Position numbers and translations under genes: made by a program | Notes under the pieces: model-generated | Databases searched by the model: none | Seen by the model: the letters and a program-made list of their open reading frames with translations, nothing else | What the model was told of the DNA's origin: nothing | Assembly: GCA_963790325.1 (NCBI GenBank) | Contig: CAWBNY010000003.1 | Location: 434,001-498,000 of the forward strand | DNA from: JAXDMK01 sp963790325 | Lineage (GTDB): Bacteria; Actinomycetota; Acidimicrobiia; Acidimicrobiales; AC-14 | Length of the DNA stretch: 64,000 nt | Reading direction: 5' to 3' | Part shown: positions 8,308 to 16,904 of the stretch, one piece after another | Position numbering within the stretch: position 1 is the stretch's first letter | How the letters are laid out: each line of letters opens with the position of its first letter

Positions 8308-9284
8308 GCGCCCTGCTCCTCGGGGACTGGGGCCGATTCCTCGGCCGGGTGGCCGGTGAGGGCCAGGAAGACCTCGTCCAGGCTGGGCTGGCCGAGGGAG
8401 AAGCCGGCGATCGGGATCCCGGCCCGGGCCAGGGCGGCGACCGCCTCCGCCCCCCGGCCGGCGTCGGCGCACGGGGCGGACAGGGCGGCGGGGTCGGGTT
8501 CGAGGGATGGGTGTCCCAGCTCGAGCTCGAGGATCCGGGCCGCCTCGGCCCGCTGGTCGGGGTCGAGCAGGCGCACCCGCAGGGCGCCCGAGCCGACCGA
8601 AGCCTTCAGCTGGCCGGGCGTCCCCTCGGCGATCACCCGGCCGTGGTCGATCACTGCGATCCCGTCGGCCAGCTGGTCGGCCTCCTCCAGGTACTGGGTG
8701 CAGAGCAGGATGGTCGTCCCCTCCGCCACCAGGGCCCGGATGATGGCCCACACCTGGTTGCGGGACCGGGGGTCGAGCCCGGTGGTGGGCTCGTCGAGGA
8801 ACATCAGCTCGGGGGTGACCACGATGCTGGCGGCGATGTCGAGCCGGCGCCGCATCCCGCCGGAAAAGGTCTTGACCAGCCGGTTGGCGGCCTCGACGAG
8901 CCCGAACGCGTCGAGCAACTCGGCCGCCCGGTCCTTGGCCGCAGGCCGCTTCATCCCCAGCAGCCGGCCCAGGAGGATGAGGTTCTCCCGGCCGGTGAGG
9001 TCCTCGTCGACCGAGGCCAGCTGGCCGGTGAGGCTCACCGCCCGCCGCACCTGCTGGGCCCCTTCGACGATGTCGTGACCCAGCACCCGGGCGCTGCCCC
9101 CGTCGGGACGGATGAGGGTGGCGAGCATGCGGATGGTGGTCGTCTTGCCCGCCCCGTTGGGCCCCAGGACGCCGTAGACGGAGCCCCGCCTCACGGCGAG
9201 GTCGACGCCGTCGACGGCCCTGACGTCGCCGAACGACTTCACCAGGCCGGTGGCCTCGATGGCCAGGGGGGTCAACGTCGTCAT
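8304..9284 (-). CDS. DrrA-type ABC transporter ATP-binding protein
   Basis: A 326-residue ATPase. Walker A (GPNGAGKTTT, about residues 40-49), signature loop (FSGGMRRRLDIA) and Walker B with D-loop (LMFLDEPTTGLD) are intact, followed by the C-terminal regulatory extension typical of DrrA-like proteins. It pairs with the permease downstream. The substrate is unknown. Confidence 0.9.
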   Translation of the reverse strand: MTTLTPLAIEATGLVKSFGDVRAVDGVDLAVRRGSVYGVLGPNGAGKTTTIRMLATLIRPDGGSARVLGHDIVEGAQQVRRAVSLTGQLASVDEDLTGRENLILLGRLLGMKRPAAKDRAAELLDAFGLVEAANRLVKTFSGGMRRRLDIAASIVVTPELMFLDEPTTGLDPRSRNQVWAIIRALVAEGTTILLCTQYLEEADQLADGIAVIDHGRVIAEGTPGQLKASVGSGALRVRLLDPDQRAEAARILELELGHPSLEPDPAALSAPCADAGRGAEAVAALARAGIPIAGFSLGQPSLDEVFLALTGHPAEESAPVPEEQGA

Positions 9285-9820
9285 GGCATCAAGTCAAGCC
9301 GCCCGGGGACGCTCGACGCGCAGTCTTTTTCGCTCATCGTCCATTGGCTACGTCGGACCGGGCGGCACCGTCCGGTTCGACGGGGACGATCAGGGCTCGA
9401 CGAACTGCAGATCGAGCTCGACCTGGACGACGTCGCCCAGCATGCCCCAGAGAGGACCGGACTCGAGCCGAGCTCCGTGCGGCTGATCCGGCCGGCTTTG
9501 AGCCCGGCGGGACGGGCCCCGCCGGAACGGCTCGACCTGCCGACGCCGCGCCTGTCGTTGCGTCTGTCGGCCCGGCCCAGGGTCCGATGGCAGGGGGCAC
9601 GGCGGTGACGATCCGGGGAACGGCTCCCGCCGGCCAGCGGCGTCGACTTCGGGGACGTCGCCGCCACCAGCGTGCAGGGTGGAGGCCGGAGGCACGAGCG
9701 TCGCCGCGGTCCCCGCCGGGCGCGGGCAGCATCGACGTGACGGTCGCGACCGCACTCTCGGCACCTCGGCCCCTTCGGCCGGGAGCCGGTTCACCTTCAC
9801 GCCCTGACCCTGTAGGTCGC
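9285..9820 (+). pseudogene. Degraded IPT/TIG-domain remnant in a gene-poor stretch
   Basis: Pieces of an IPT/TIG (Ig-like) domain can be read on the plus strand in different frames: SVGPAQGPMAGGTAVTIRGT around 9565-9630, then VDFGDVAATSVQ around 9640-9680, then AGAGSIDVTVAT near 9720-9755 and SAGSRFTFTP before a TGA at about 9805. At least two frameshifts separate them. It is probably the end of a former surface or secreted protein. Confidence 0.45.
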
Positions 9821-10366
9821 TCAGCCGCTCACGATCGCCGCCGCCAGCGCGACCCGGTGATCCTTGGTCCAGGGCGGCCCAAACCGGGCCCGGGGACCGT
9901 CGAGTACCTCGTCGGCCCGCTCGGCCAGCATGGCGATCGCCTGACCGACCACGTCCTGCGCTTGATAGAGGTTGACGTTCCAGCCCCGGGCGTGGGCCAG
10001 CTCGGCGATCTCCTGGCGGTACATGATGGCGTCGGCCCGCGCCTCGTACGGCGCCCGCCGCTGGACGGCGATGTCCTGGGGGAAGTCGAGCGGCCAGGCT
10101 CGGAGCGAGATCGAGAGGATCGGCGCGGGCAGGGCTGCGGCGAGCTCGTCGAGCGCGGCCGAGGCCGCCCGGGCGACCGACGCCCGCACCTCGGCGACCA
10201 GCGTCGCCGTGGTCGCAACGTCGAGACGACGGCTCTCGTAGTGGATCGGGGCCGCCGTCATGCCGGCTTCGACCAACTCGATTCGCCGGCGGTCCACGAC
10301 CTCGTCGTCGGCGGACACGGTCACGGCGACCGCCCAGCCGAGATGATCGGCGATGCCCAGCCGCAT
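9821..10366 (-). CDS. Conserved hypothetical actinobacterial protein
   Basis: A 181-residue soluble alpha/beta protein beginning MRLGIADHLGWAVAVTVSAD. I chose the ATG at 10366; a GTG at 10384 is also in frame. The N-terminal beta strand with Ala-Asp-His, a helical centre and WNVNLYQAQDVVGQA resemble a hypothetical family seen in actinobacteria. No catalytic motif is recognised. It is divergent from the KOW-like gene with about 38 bases between them. Confidence 0.6.
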   Translation of the reverse strand: MRLGIADHLGWAVAVTVSADDEVVDRRRIELVEAGMTAAPIHYESRRLDVATTATLVAEVRASVARAASAALDELAAALPAPILSISLRAWPLDFPQDIAVQRRAPYEARADAIMYRQEIAELAHARGWNVNLYQAQDVVGQAIAMLAERADEVLDGPRARFGPPWTKDHRVALAAAIVSG

Positions 10367-10404
10367 GCCCGCCCAGCATCCCACAGTCCTGACAAGATGG
10401 CGGG

Positions 10405-10590
10405 ATGGCGCGCTTCAAGAAGGGCGACACGGTCATCATCACCCACGGCGAGTTCAGCGGCTCCTGGGGTGTGATCGTCGACAAGGACATCATCGGCGAC
10501 GAGTTGACGGTGGCCCTGGGTGAGGACGGCCGGGAGATCCGGACCCCGAGGCTCACGTCAACAAGGTCGAGGACGACTGACCGGAGCTGA
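10405..10590 (+). CDS. Small KOW-like protein, C-terminus apparently frameshifted
   Basis: Residues 1-45 (MARFKKGDTVIITHGEFSGS) resemble a KOW/SH3-like beta-barrel. As read it ends at 10590 with an Arg/Thr-rich tail. Adding one C in the run at about 10545-10549 restores a tail ending EAHVNKVEDD with a stop at 10580, which fits the acidic domain much better. Either a recent one-base deletion or a sequencing error in the C run explains this. Confidence 0.6.
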   Translation: MARFKKGDTVIITHGEFSGSWGVIVDKDIIGDELTVALGEDGREIRTPRLTSTRSRTTDRS

Positions 10591-11364
10591 GGCTGCCGCC
10601 GGCCTGAACCGACCGGGTAACGGCCGGTGTGCATCGTCTGGATCGGACTCGCGTCCGAGGCCACCCCGCCGAGGGCGACCACCACCACACCATTTCCCGA
10701 CATCGGGGCTTGCTGAGGGTGAAGATCCCCGGCCCGGCCGGATCGGACAGGTCACTTCCCGTTTCCGACGAAGAACGTCTCGCCCGTGGCGGGGCGCGGG
10801 GGCGAACATCCGCAATCGATCCGGGCTCTGATACTCGAACTCCAGGACGTCCCGGTCGACGCCGTTCGCCGTGAGCTGCGAGGGCGCCAACCGGAGGCGC
10901 TCGACGTCGAGCGTCCGCCGAGGGCGGCCCGAACAATCGAACCGGGATAGTCGGTATCGGCGTCCGGAACCCCGGCCGTGCGACCGCAGGCGGTCATGAC
11001 GAGCAAGGCCTCACCTGTCGACCGGGCCGGGAGCGGATCTGGGCGGTGACCTGTCCCGTGGTTCGTCGTCTGCTGCACCTTGCGTGGCGAAGCTTTGGTC
11101 ACCGGAGAGCGAATGCAGCGTCCCCACCTGCGCAGTGCCGGCAGGAGGGGCAGCCGACAAGCCCGGACGGGTTTCGACCTTCAATCCTCGTGACGAGCCG
11201 GTACCCCGGCCGGCAAGGCTTCCCCGTCGGTCGACCTCCGACCGGCCTTGATGACCCTTGTCGTCGCTCGGCCCGGCGAGGGTGCCCGCTTCGCCGCGCC
11301 CGGTGGGTCGAAACGTGGCTCTCCTGACTCAGGTGTGGATCACCAGGCAGCCCTTGGTGACCAC
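10591..11364. other. Gene-poor decayed region
   Basis: No intact gene supported. It contains the frameshifted lipoprotein-like remnant at 10752-11010 and runs up to the ISL3 fragment. Open frames here have no consistent third-position bias. Confidence 0.4.
10752..11010 (-). pseudogene. Lipoprotein-like remnant with two frameshifts
   Basis: One frame starts with a lipobox-like LLVMTACG, followed by a stretch that must shift frame to read ERLRLAPSQLTANGVDRDVL and EFEYQSPDRLRMFAP, then shift again to end in TGETFFVGNGK and a TGA at 10752. The three pieces join into a plausible secreted protein only with two corrections. Family not recognised. Confidence 0.35.
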
Positions 11365-11589
11365 TCATTCGTGGGGGAGCTTGAGGTCGATGGGGCCGGC
11401 GTCGGCAGAATGGAACCCGTAAGCCCGGCGGGTGATCAGGCGCACCGTCGTGTCGAAGCCTTCGACGCGCCCGTTCTCGCATTGGGTCCGAAGCAATGAA
11501 GGGGGGCAGTCCATGAAAGTCTGGATGCTCTGCCCGATATCAAATGTCTTTCGCAGTCCGCATTGCTCGCCTGTGCTTGAACACCACAT
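11365..11589 (-). pseudogene. ISL3-type transposase C-terminal fragment
   Basis: The 74-codon frame contains NGRVEGFDTTVRLITRRAYG followed by FHSA, the C-terminal signature of ISL3-family transposases (catalytic Glu in RVEG). The rest of the gene is absent. It is on the opposite strand from the ISL3 N-terminal piece at 3826, so the two are probably from separate copies. Confidence 0.7.
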
Positions 11590-12042
11590 CGGGCTGGAGA
11601 CACAACTGAGGCCTTGGAATCACGGTCTGCGGCTAGTCAATTCGTCTCCTCGATTCCACGTCGCACCATGCCGATCCACAGTGCGATTTGCCGCCCTCTC
11701 AGTCGAGGATTTGCGTTTCGTCGGAAGCGCATATGGAGTAGCGGGCCGGCCGCCGACCGCTCACACCACCGATCTCCGACTGCCGGTCCCTACGGCGCCT
11801 GCAAGTTTGGTCACCAAGGGTGGCAGGGAGCGTCTCCAAAAGCCCAAAATGCCGCCTCCTGGGGATTTGGAGGTCATCCGTCGAGATGTGCGGAGGAAAG
11901 CTCGCGGATCTTGAGCGCGGTGGGTACGTTGTAGGCCCTTGCATTGTCGAAGGCACCGATCTAAAATAGCGGAAAACCGTTCACCGTGAATGGGAGACGG
12001 CATCAGGTAAGGTTCATCATCAATCCACGGAGGTGGTGTGTT
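11590..12042. other. Intergenic stretch
   Basis: About 450 bases, less GC-rich than the surroundings, with no supported gene. It should contain the promoter of the small gene at 12043. Confidence 0.4.
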
Positions 12043-12342
12043 GTGTCTACACCCGAGGTCCCGGTCGAGCAAGCAGTTGCCACTTCCGATGAGGTCGTGC
12101 CCTCCGCGCCGCTGAAACAGGCCATTGCGTTTGCCAGCGAAACTCTGGTCCCGGGCGGAAGCAACCTGGTCAAGGGCGACCTGCGGCAGGCTGTCATCCA
12201 CGGCGCCGGCGCTCTGGTCGCAAAGTCGATCTTCGGGCTTCCGGGTGCGCTCCTGGTCGGGTCCAACTCCTTCGTCAAGGCCACCACCGGGCGCCACCTG
12301 CACGAGCACCTCGGGCTTACACGTTGGCCGCCCGCCAGATAG
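12043..12342 (+). CDS. Small conserved-looking protein (99 aa)
   Basis: A GTG at 12043 preceded by GGAGG at a good distance gives a 99-residue protein. It has a helical N-terminus and a Gly/Ala-rich hydrophobic centre (AGALVAKSIFGLPGALLVGS) that may be one or two membrane helices, ending in a His-rich helix. It resembles a small uncharacterised family that I cannot name with confidence. It faces the phosphoesterase convergently. Confidence 0.55.
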   Translation: MSTPEVPVEQAVATSDEVVPSAPLKQAIAFASETLVPGGSNLVKGDLRQAVIHGAGALVAKSIFGLPGALLVGSNSFVKATTGRHLHEHLGLTRWPPAR

Positions 12343-12388
12343 GCCGCGACAAGCGGCACACCCGACCCAAGGAGTAGGCCCGCCGGCG

Positions 12389-13963
12389 TTACCTCGTCGG
12401 CGGGTCGCCGTCGGCGGTGGGTTGGGCGGCATCCTGCGCAGCCCGTGCTCTTTCCGAAACTTCAAGCACGTACACGGCCGCGTCCCGACGGGTGGGTCCG
12501 ATTCGCCGAAAGCGCTCCAACCGCCCCGGGTGCTGCACCGGAGGCGTCGACGCCAGGTCGCGCTGCAAAGCCGCCAGGAGAAATGCCGGGTGGTTTCCCA
12601 CTAGCGGCTTGTCACCCTCGGGGGAGGACGCCACCGCCCTGAGCCGGGCTTCCTGGTTCGCCGCGGTGGGCAGGTTGCCGCACGAGCCGATGGGCATACA
12701 GCCCTTCATGTTCGCCGGCGTGGCGGGGGAGGCGAGGGCGATGGGAGCGTCGGTGCGAGGGTCACTCAGCGTGAGCACCCGGGTGAGGTTGGCTACGCTG
12801 CTGTCGCGGGCCGTGAGCGGCGCCAGCCCGAAGAGCGCCTCCAGGGTCGCGGGCAGGCTGGAGTGCTCATAGCATCGACCATCGATGGTGTTGGCGGGAA
12901 TGAAAGGCGACACGATCACCGCTGGCACCCTCGGCCCAAGCTGGGCGAACGTGAAGCCGGACTCGTTGATGCCCTCGTGTTCCTTGTCGCCTGGAGGGGT
13001 GGCGGAAGGGGGCTCGACATGGTCATAGAAACCGCCGTGCTCATCCCACACCACAACGAGGAGGCTCGTGTCCCACAGCGGCGAGCTCCGAATCGCCTCG
13101 TAGGAACATTTAATCAGCCATTCGCCCCGGGTTATGTCGTCGAGGGGATGCTGGGAGGTACCGCAAGTGAAGTCCCCGGTGAAATTCCCGTAACTCGGCT
13201 CGATGAACGTGTACTTGATCGACCTGTACGATGGCTTCGTCACATCGGACGCGAACGACGTGTAGGGATAGAAGTTGGACGCGTATTTGAAGTTCATGTT
13301 GGGAAGCATGTGGGCCAAGGAAAACGAGTCACCCTGGTAGATGCGGAAAGAATTGAGGCCGCTGGCACCGGCGAGGCGATCGAAGATCGTGCCGTTCTGG
13401 AACGAATAGCCGAATGCCATCCAATCGAGGGTCTGAAACTGGGTCGGGCTGTGATCAAGTCCGCCCGATGACGCGGCGTGCACGAAGAACCGGTTCGGCA
13501 CCGTAGGCCCCGGCATCGACGAGCACCAGCCGTCACAAACGAGGAAGCTTTGGGCCAGACCGCAGATCACCGGTACCTGGGTCGGGCTCATGCAACCCAA
13601 GGGATCGTCCACCTTCCCCGGCCCACCGCTGGTCATCAGCGAGGCGTAGTCGTCGAGATACCCGGCCTGGCCGATGTTGATCGGTGGGTAGGGCGCGCTG
13701 TAGTCCACCCCTTTCCCACAGAGCTGCTCGAGGACGTCGGAAAACTCGTGGCCCGGATCGATCGGCATAGGGTTGATTCCCGGTGTCCCGACCGGGTAGC
13801 TGGTCCCTTGATACTGGAGGCTGATGCCGGTCGGGCCGTTCACCGCCCGGGTCTGCCCGCTGACGATGTCGGTGCCGGTGATACCCGAGCAACCGAGCAT
13901 GTGATCGAACGAGCGGTTCTCGAGCATCAGTACGAACACGTTTTGGATGGCTGGGTTGGCCAC
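12389..13963 (-). CDS. Phospholipase C-type phosphoesterase
   Basis: A 524-residue member of the phosphoesterase/phospholipase C superfamily (acid phosphatase AcpA and PlcN-like). The N-terminal metal-site motif ENRSFDHMLG (residues 15-24), the WDEHGGFYDHVEPP motif and the late VIVSPFIP / YEHSSL motifs are all present. These enzymes hydrolyse phosphomonoesters or phospholipid head groups. No signal peptide is evident, unusual for secreted members. The GTG start has AGGAGG 8 nt upstream. It is the last gene of the MACPF operon, 24 nt after the DUF697-like gene. A role on phosphatidylethanolamine-containing membranes is an inference. Confidence 0.85.
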   Translation of the reverse strand: MANPAIQNVFVLMLENRSFDHMLGCSGITGTDIVSGQTRAVNGPTGISLQYQGTSYPVGTPGINPMPIDPGHEFSDVLEQLCGKGVDYSAPYPPINIGQAGYLDDYASLMTSGGPGKVDDPLGCMSPTQVPVICGLAQSFLVCDGWCSSMPGPTVPNRFFVHAASSGGLDHSPTQFQTLDWMAFGYSFQNGTIFDRLAGASGLNSFRIYQGDSFSLAHMLPNMNFKYASNFYPYTSFASDVTKPSYRSIKYTFIEPSYGNFTGDFTCGTSQHPLDDITRGEWLIKCSYEAIRSSPLWDTSLLVVVWDEHGGFYDHVEPPSATPPGDKEHEGINESGFTFAQLGPRVPAVIVSPFIPANTIDGRCYEHSSLPATLEALFGLAPLTARDSSVANLTRVLTLSDPRTDAPIALASPATPANMKGCMPIGSCGNLPTAANQEARLRAVASSPEGDKPLVGNHPAFLLAALQRDLASTPPVQHPGRLERFRRIGPTRRDAAVYVLEVSERARAAQDAAQPTADGDPPTR

Positions 13964-13987
13964 GATTCCCCTCCTGGTCCCGGATTG

Positions 13988-14524
13988 CTAGGGCCGCACA
14001 CCGGCGAAGCTCGAACGGACCTCTTCGGCACCTTGCCGCATCTGCTCTTGGTAGTAGCTGCGAACCCGATCGGGCTGGAAGGTGAGCAGCGTCCCACCCG
14101 ACTCGAAGTGCTGGATGAAGACCTTCCCGACCGCGAAGGTGGACGCGCCGGCAAGCGCGGCGGTGCTCAGGGCGTTCGCAGCCCAGGCTGGCGAGGGAAG
14201 CACCCGGACGAGGAGCTTCCAGGCGGCAACCGATGCCAGCACAACGGACGTCCCGCCACCGACGAGGGCGGCGATCAGGGACTTACCCAATTGATCCGAG
14301 AACTCGACGTCGTAGAGCTTCGACAAGCGAGAAAGCATTTGGAGTTGGATGCCCGAGAGGACGACCATGTCGACGATCGGTACGGGCACGATCCCGACGG
14401 CTAGCGCGGCCAACATCGACTTGCGGACCACGTCGTCCGCTTTCCCGAGCACCATGCGAGGAGGCTCGCCGGGGGGGGATCGCAAGTTGTCGGTGTTTGA
14501 CGATCCATTGGTGCTGGCAGTCAT
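13988..14524 (-). CDS. DUF697/YcjF-like membrane protein
   Basis: A 178-residue protein with hydrophobic segments at about residues 35-60 (ALAVGIVPVPIVDMVVLSGI), 85-105 and 115-135, and the Leu-Ser-Lys-Leu-Tyr-x-Val-x-Phe pattern of the DUF697/YcjF group. These are inner-membrane proteins of unknown job. Its ATG overlaps the TGA of the MACPF gene (ATGA), so it is translated with it. In this operon it could be an immunity or anchoring protein; nothing in the sequence proves that. Confidence 0.65.
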   Translation of the reverse strand: MTASTNGSSNTDNLRSPPGEPPRMVLGKADDVVRKSMLAALAVGIVPVPIVDMVVLSGIQLQMLSRLSKLYDVEFSDQLGKSLIAALVGGGTSVVLASVAAWKLLVRVLPSPAWAANALSTAALAGASTFAVGKVFIQHFESGGTLLTFQPDRVRSYYQEQMRQGAEEVRSSFAGVRP

Positions 14525-16053
14525 TCGAAGAATCTCCAATCCTCGACGTAGTGGCTGAGGATCGACCTCGGATAGCCGGCGTCGGCCCTCCACATGACGG
14601 TGTCGTATCGCACGTACTGATCGCCGCGGAAGAAGTAGATCTTCGCGTTGCCCCAGTAGCTCGCAGCATCGATTCGGTCGAAGGGCAGACCCACCCAGCG
14701 CTTGTTGACGGACTCCGGGTAGCCAGGGTCCACGTGATTGGCAATCGTGTTGAAGCGGACGTACTGGTCGCCCTTGAAGAGGTAGAGCGCATCGGGAGCG
14801 ACGTTGACGGCGGCATCGATCCGGTCGAACGGGACGCCGGGCCAACCCTGCGTGATCAGGCGGGGGTATCCCGGGTCGATCCCACGGGAATCGACATCCC
14901 AGCGCACGTAGCTGTCTCGGTTGAACAGGAAGAGCTTCCTGCTCAGGTCCTCACCACTCTGCGAGGTCAGGTACTTGCCGAGAAAGGCTGCATCCGCACG
15001 CTCGAAGCCGACACGCGCGAGCTCGGGCCAGCCATCTCGGATGAGTTCCGGCTTGCTTGTCTCCCTCAGATCGACGTCGTAGACGTAGAAGTAGGTGTCC
15101 TCGAAGAAGTAAACCTTGTTGTCGATCTGAAAGACGGCTCGGAGAGGCGAGGTCGAGTTCTCCTCCTGATAGGCGAACATCAGGGCGTCCGCCTCCTTCG
15201 GGTCAGGGACGAGCGTCCAGATGCCGGCCACGTCGAACTCGATCAGCTGCGGGTTCTTCCGGACCGTCACGAGCCACTCGTTGTAGGCGGCATCATCGAG
15301 CGTGCTTAGCGCCGCCAACTTGAACTCGTCGCCGCCCCGGCCGAACACTGTGCATTGGGAATTGCTTTGAAGTTTTTCCTTGCTTCTCTGGTCGCTGGCA
15401 TTCACCGAGGCGCCACCGAGGCCCGCCATGCTGGCCTGCAGGCCAGCTCTGATGTCCGACTTGGTCATGTCGGACGTCTTCGTGACGGCGAACGCCAGTG
15501 TCGCCTTTCCTCCCACCCACGCCCGCTTCACGTAGTGGGTGCCATACCGTTCGAAGAAGGCGGCGTACGCGGCGCGGTGACGATGACTGAAGGGCACCGG
15601 GGGGTGCAGTTCGAAACAGTTGGGTGGGCATTGGGCCGCGGTGGGGATGTAGAGCGACCACAAAGGCATGAACGTGGTGCGCAGCGCGTAGTAGGAGTCC
15701 TCTTCCTGCCGCAGCTGTTTGGCTTGCGAGGCTGTCACATCCACACTGAACGGGGCATTGCTCAGAGCTGCGCTCGCGTCGATGCCGGTGTGCTTCTCGA
15801 ACCGCTCCCACGACTCCTCGATCATCGACTGGTTGAGGGCCTGGGCCGCGGGCATCGGAGGGCTGTCGTCGATGTGGTAGCCGGCTGGCAGGAGATAGGT
15901 CTCGCCGGTCTCGCGAGACTGGAAGAGCTGGTCCGGGCCTCGGTCGAAGAGGATCGGCTTCAGCTCGTATGGCCGGTTCGGTCGCAGGTAGATGCCTCGA
16001 CCGACGATGTCCAGCCCAGGTACCGGCTGTGGCGTCCTGGGGTCGGTGGGCAT
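14521..16053 (-). CDS. MACPF (perforin-like) protein with C-terminal hemopexin propeller
   Basis: A 510-residue protein. Residues 170-182 match the MACPF signature exactly: Tyr-Gly-Thr-His-Tyr, six residues, Gly-Gly. A long charged/amphipathic stretch follows (about 190-230), where a MACPF hairpin would lie. From about 325 to the end there are four hemopexin-type repeats with the blade pattern LFKGDQYVRF and DPGYP, making a full four-bladed propeller. MACPF proteins form membrane pores; hemopexin propellers bind proteins, heme or glycans. No signal peptide is seen, as in several bacterial MACPF proteins. It is second in a four-gene operon, 18 nt after the unknown gene and overlapping the DUF697-like gene. 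Confidence 0.85.
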   Translation of the reverse strand: MPTDPRTPQPVPGLDIVGRGIYLRPNRPYELKPILFDRGPDQLFQSRETGETYLLPAGYHIDDSPPMPAAQALNQSMIEESWERFEKHTGIDASAALSNAPFSVDVTASQAKQLRQEEDSYYALRTTFMPLWSLYIPTAAQCPPNCFELHPPVPFSHRHRAAYAAFFERYGTHYVKRAWVGGKATLAFAVTKTSDMTKSDIRAGLQASMAGLGGASVNASDQRSKEKLQSNSQCTVFGRGGDEFKLAALSTLDDAAYNEWLVTVRKNPQLIEFDVAGIWTLVPDPKEADALMFAYQEENSTSPLRAVFQIDNKVYFFEDTYFYVYDVDLRETSKPELIRDGWPELARVGFERADAAFLGKYLTSQSGEDLSRKLFLFNRDSYVRWDVDSRGIDPGYPRLITQGWPGVPFDRIDAAVNVAPDALYLFKGDQYVRFNTIANHVDPGYPESVNKRWVGLPFDRIDAASYWGNAKIYFFRGDQYVRYDTVMWRADAGYPRSILSHYVEDWRFFE

Positions 16054-16071
16054 GAGGGGTCGGTCTCCTGG

Positions 16072-16824
16072 TCAGGCGCGGGGAGACGCGAGTGGGGACA
16101 GTGCTAGGTCGACCAAGCCCGATTCGAGCTTCCCGTCGCCGGCGGGCGACGGGGTGTCGGCACAGGAGTCGACGACGTCGAGATCATCGGGACATCCGCT
16201 CACCAGCCCGACGGCTTCCCGATGCGACACAACAGCAGGGGACTTGCCCGAGCCGACGGCGGCGGCCAAGGCCAGCAACCGCTCGACGGCGGCCTCCACC
16301 TCGGACGCGGTGGCAATCGCATGACTCGTGTCCCGCACCCGCCCTATCCGGCTCCGAAGGGCGGCGAGGACGGCCGCGCTCGACATTCCCGTATGGATGC
16401 GAACGCGGCGCAACACCCCATGGCCTGGATCGATTCCGGCCGCCAACATGACAGCCCGATCCTCTTCGGTCTCCGCATGGCGGACGAAGCGATCGACGCG
16501 ATCCGCAACCGCGGTGAGCGCCGAGGAGTACAGCACCCCGTCGCTCCGGAAGACGTGGTCGGCCACCGAATCGTCGTCGACCACCCACCGTCGTAGAACA
16601 TCCCAGAGGTCGCCCGAGAGCACGGTCCGAGGTGCCGTTTCACCGGCCACCCGGCCGAGGAGCGTCGTGGCCCCGGCCTCGTCTAGGCGCCGATAGTCGA
16701 CGAACCCGGGCCCCCGCTCGAGGACGAGCCCGCCGCCACGCCCGTCCTCGACGAGATCGAGGGCGGCTTCGGCGATCGCGACCCGAGCGAAGCCGATCGC
16801 CGGTGCAGCCGAGCTGAAACCCAT
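16072..16824 (-). CDS. Unknown protein, first gene of the MACPF operon
   Basis: A 250-residue protein starting MGFSSAAPAIGFARVAIAEA. The ATG at 16824 has AGGAGG 10 nt upstream; an ATG at 16860 is also in frame but lacks this. It is mainly helical and acidic, with no signal peptide and no recognised motif. The spacing of 18 nt to the MACPF gene suggests a shared transcript, so it may be a chaperone, regulator or immunity protein, but this is only position. It is divergent from the 2OG oxygenase gene at 16905. Confidence 0.6.
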   Translation of the reverse strand: MGFSSAAPAIGFARVAIAEAALDLVEDGRGGGLVLERGPGFVDYRRLDEAGATTLLGRVAGETAPRTVLSGDLWDVLRRWVVDDDSVADHVFRSDGVLYSSALTAVADRVDRFVRHAETEEDRAVMLAAGIDPGHGVLRRVRIHTGMSSAAVLAALRSRIGRVRDTSHAIATASEVEAAVERLLALAAAVGSGKSPAVVSHREAVGLVSGCPDDLDVVDSCADTPSPAGDGKLESGLVDLALSPLASPRA

Positions 16825-16904
16825 CGTCAGCGGACCTCCTGCCCGCGCCGCAGTGAGCATCGCCTCAGACTCATGCCGGCTATTCCGCGGGGTAGTATTT
16901 TGAC

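Noticed and set aside
9390..10703. A 437-codon minus-strand frame
   Set aside because: It crosses the antisense of the KOW-like gene and an out-of-frame reading of the conserved gene at 9821-10366. The tail before 9390 looks protein-like but cannot be tied to a gene.
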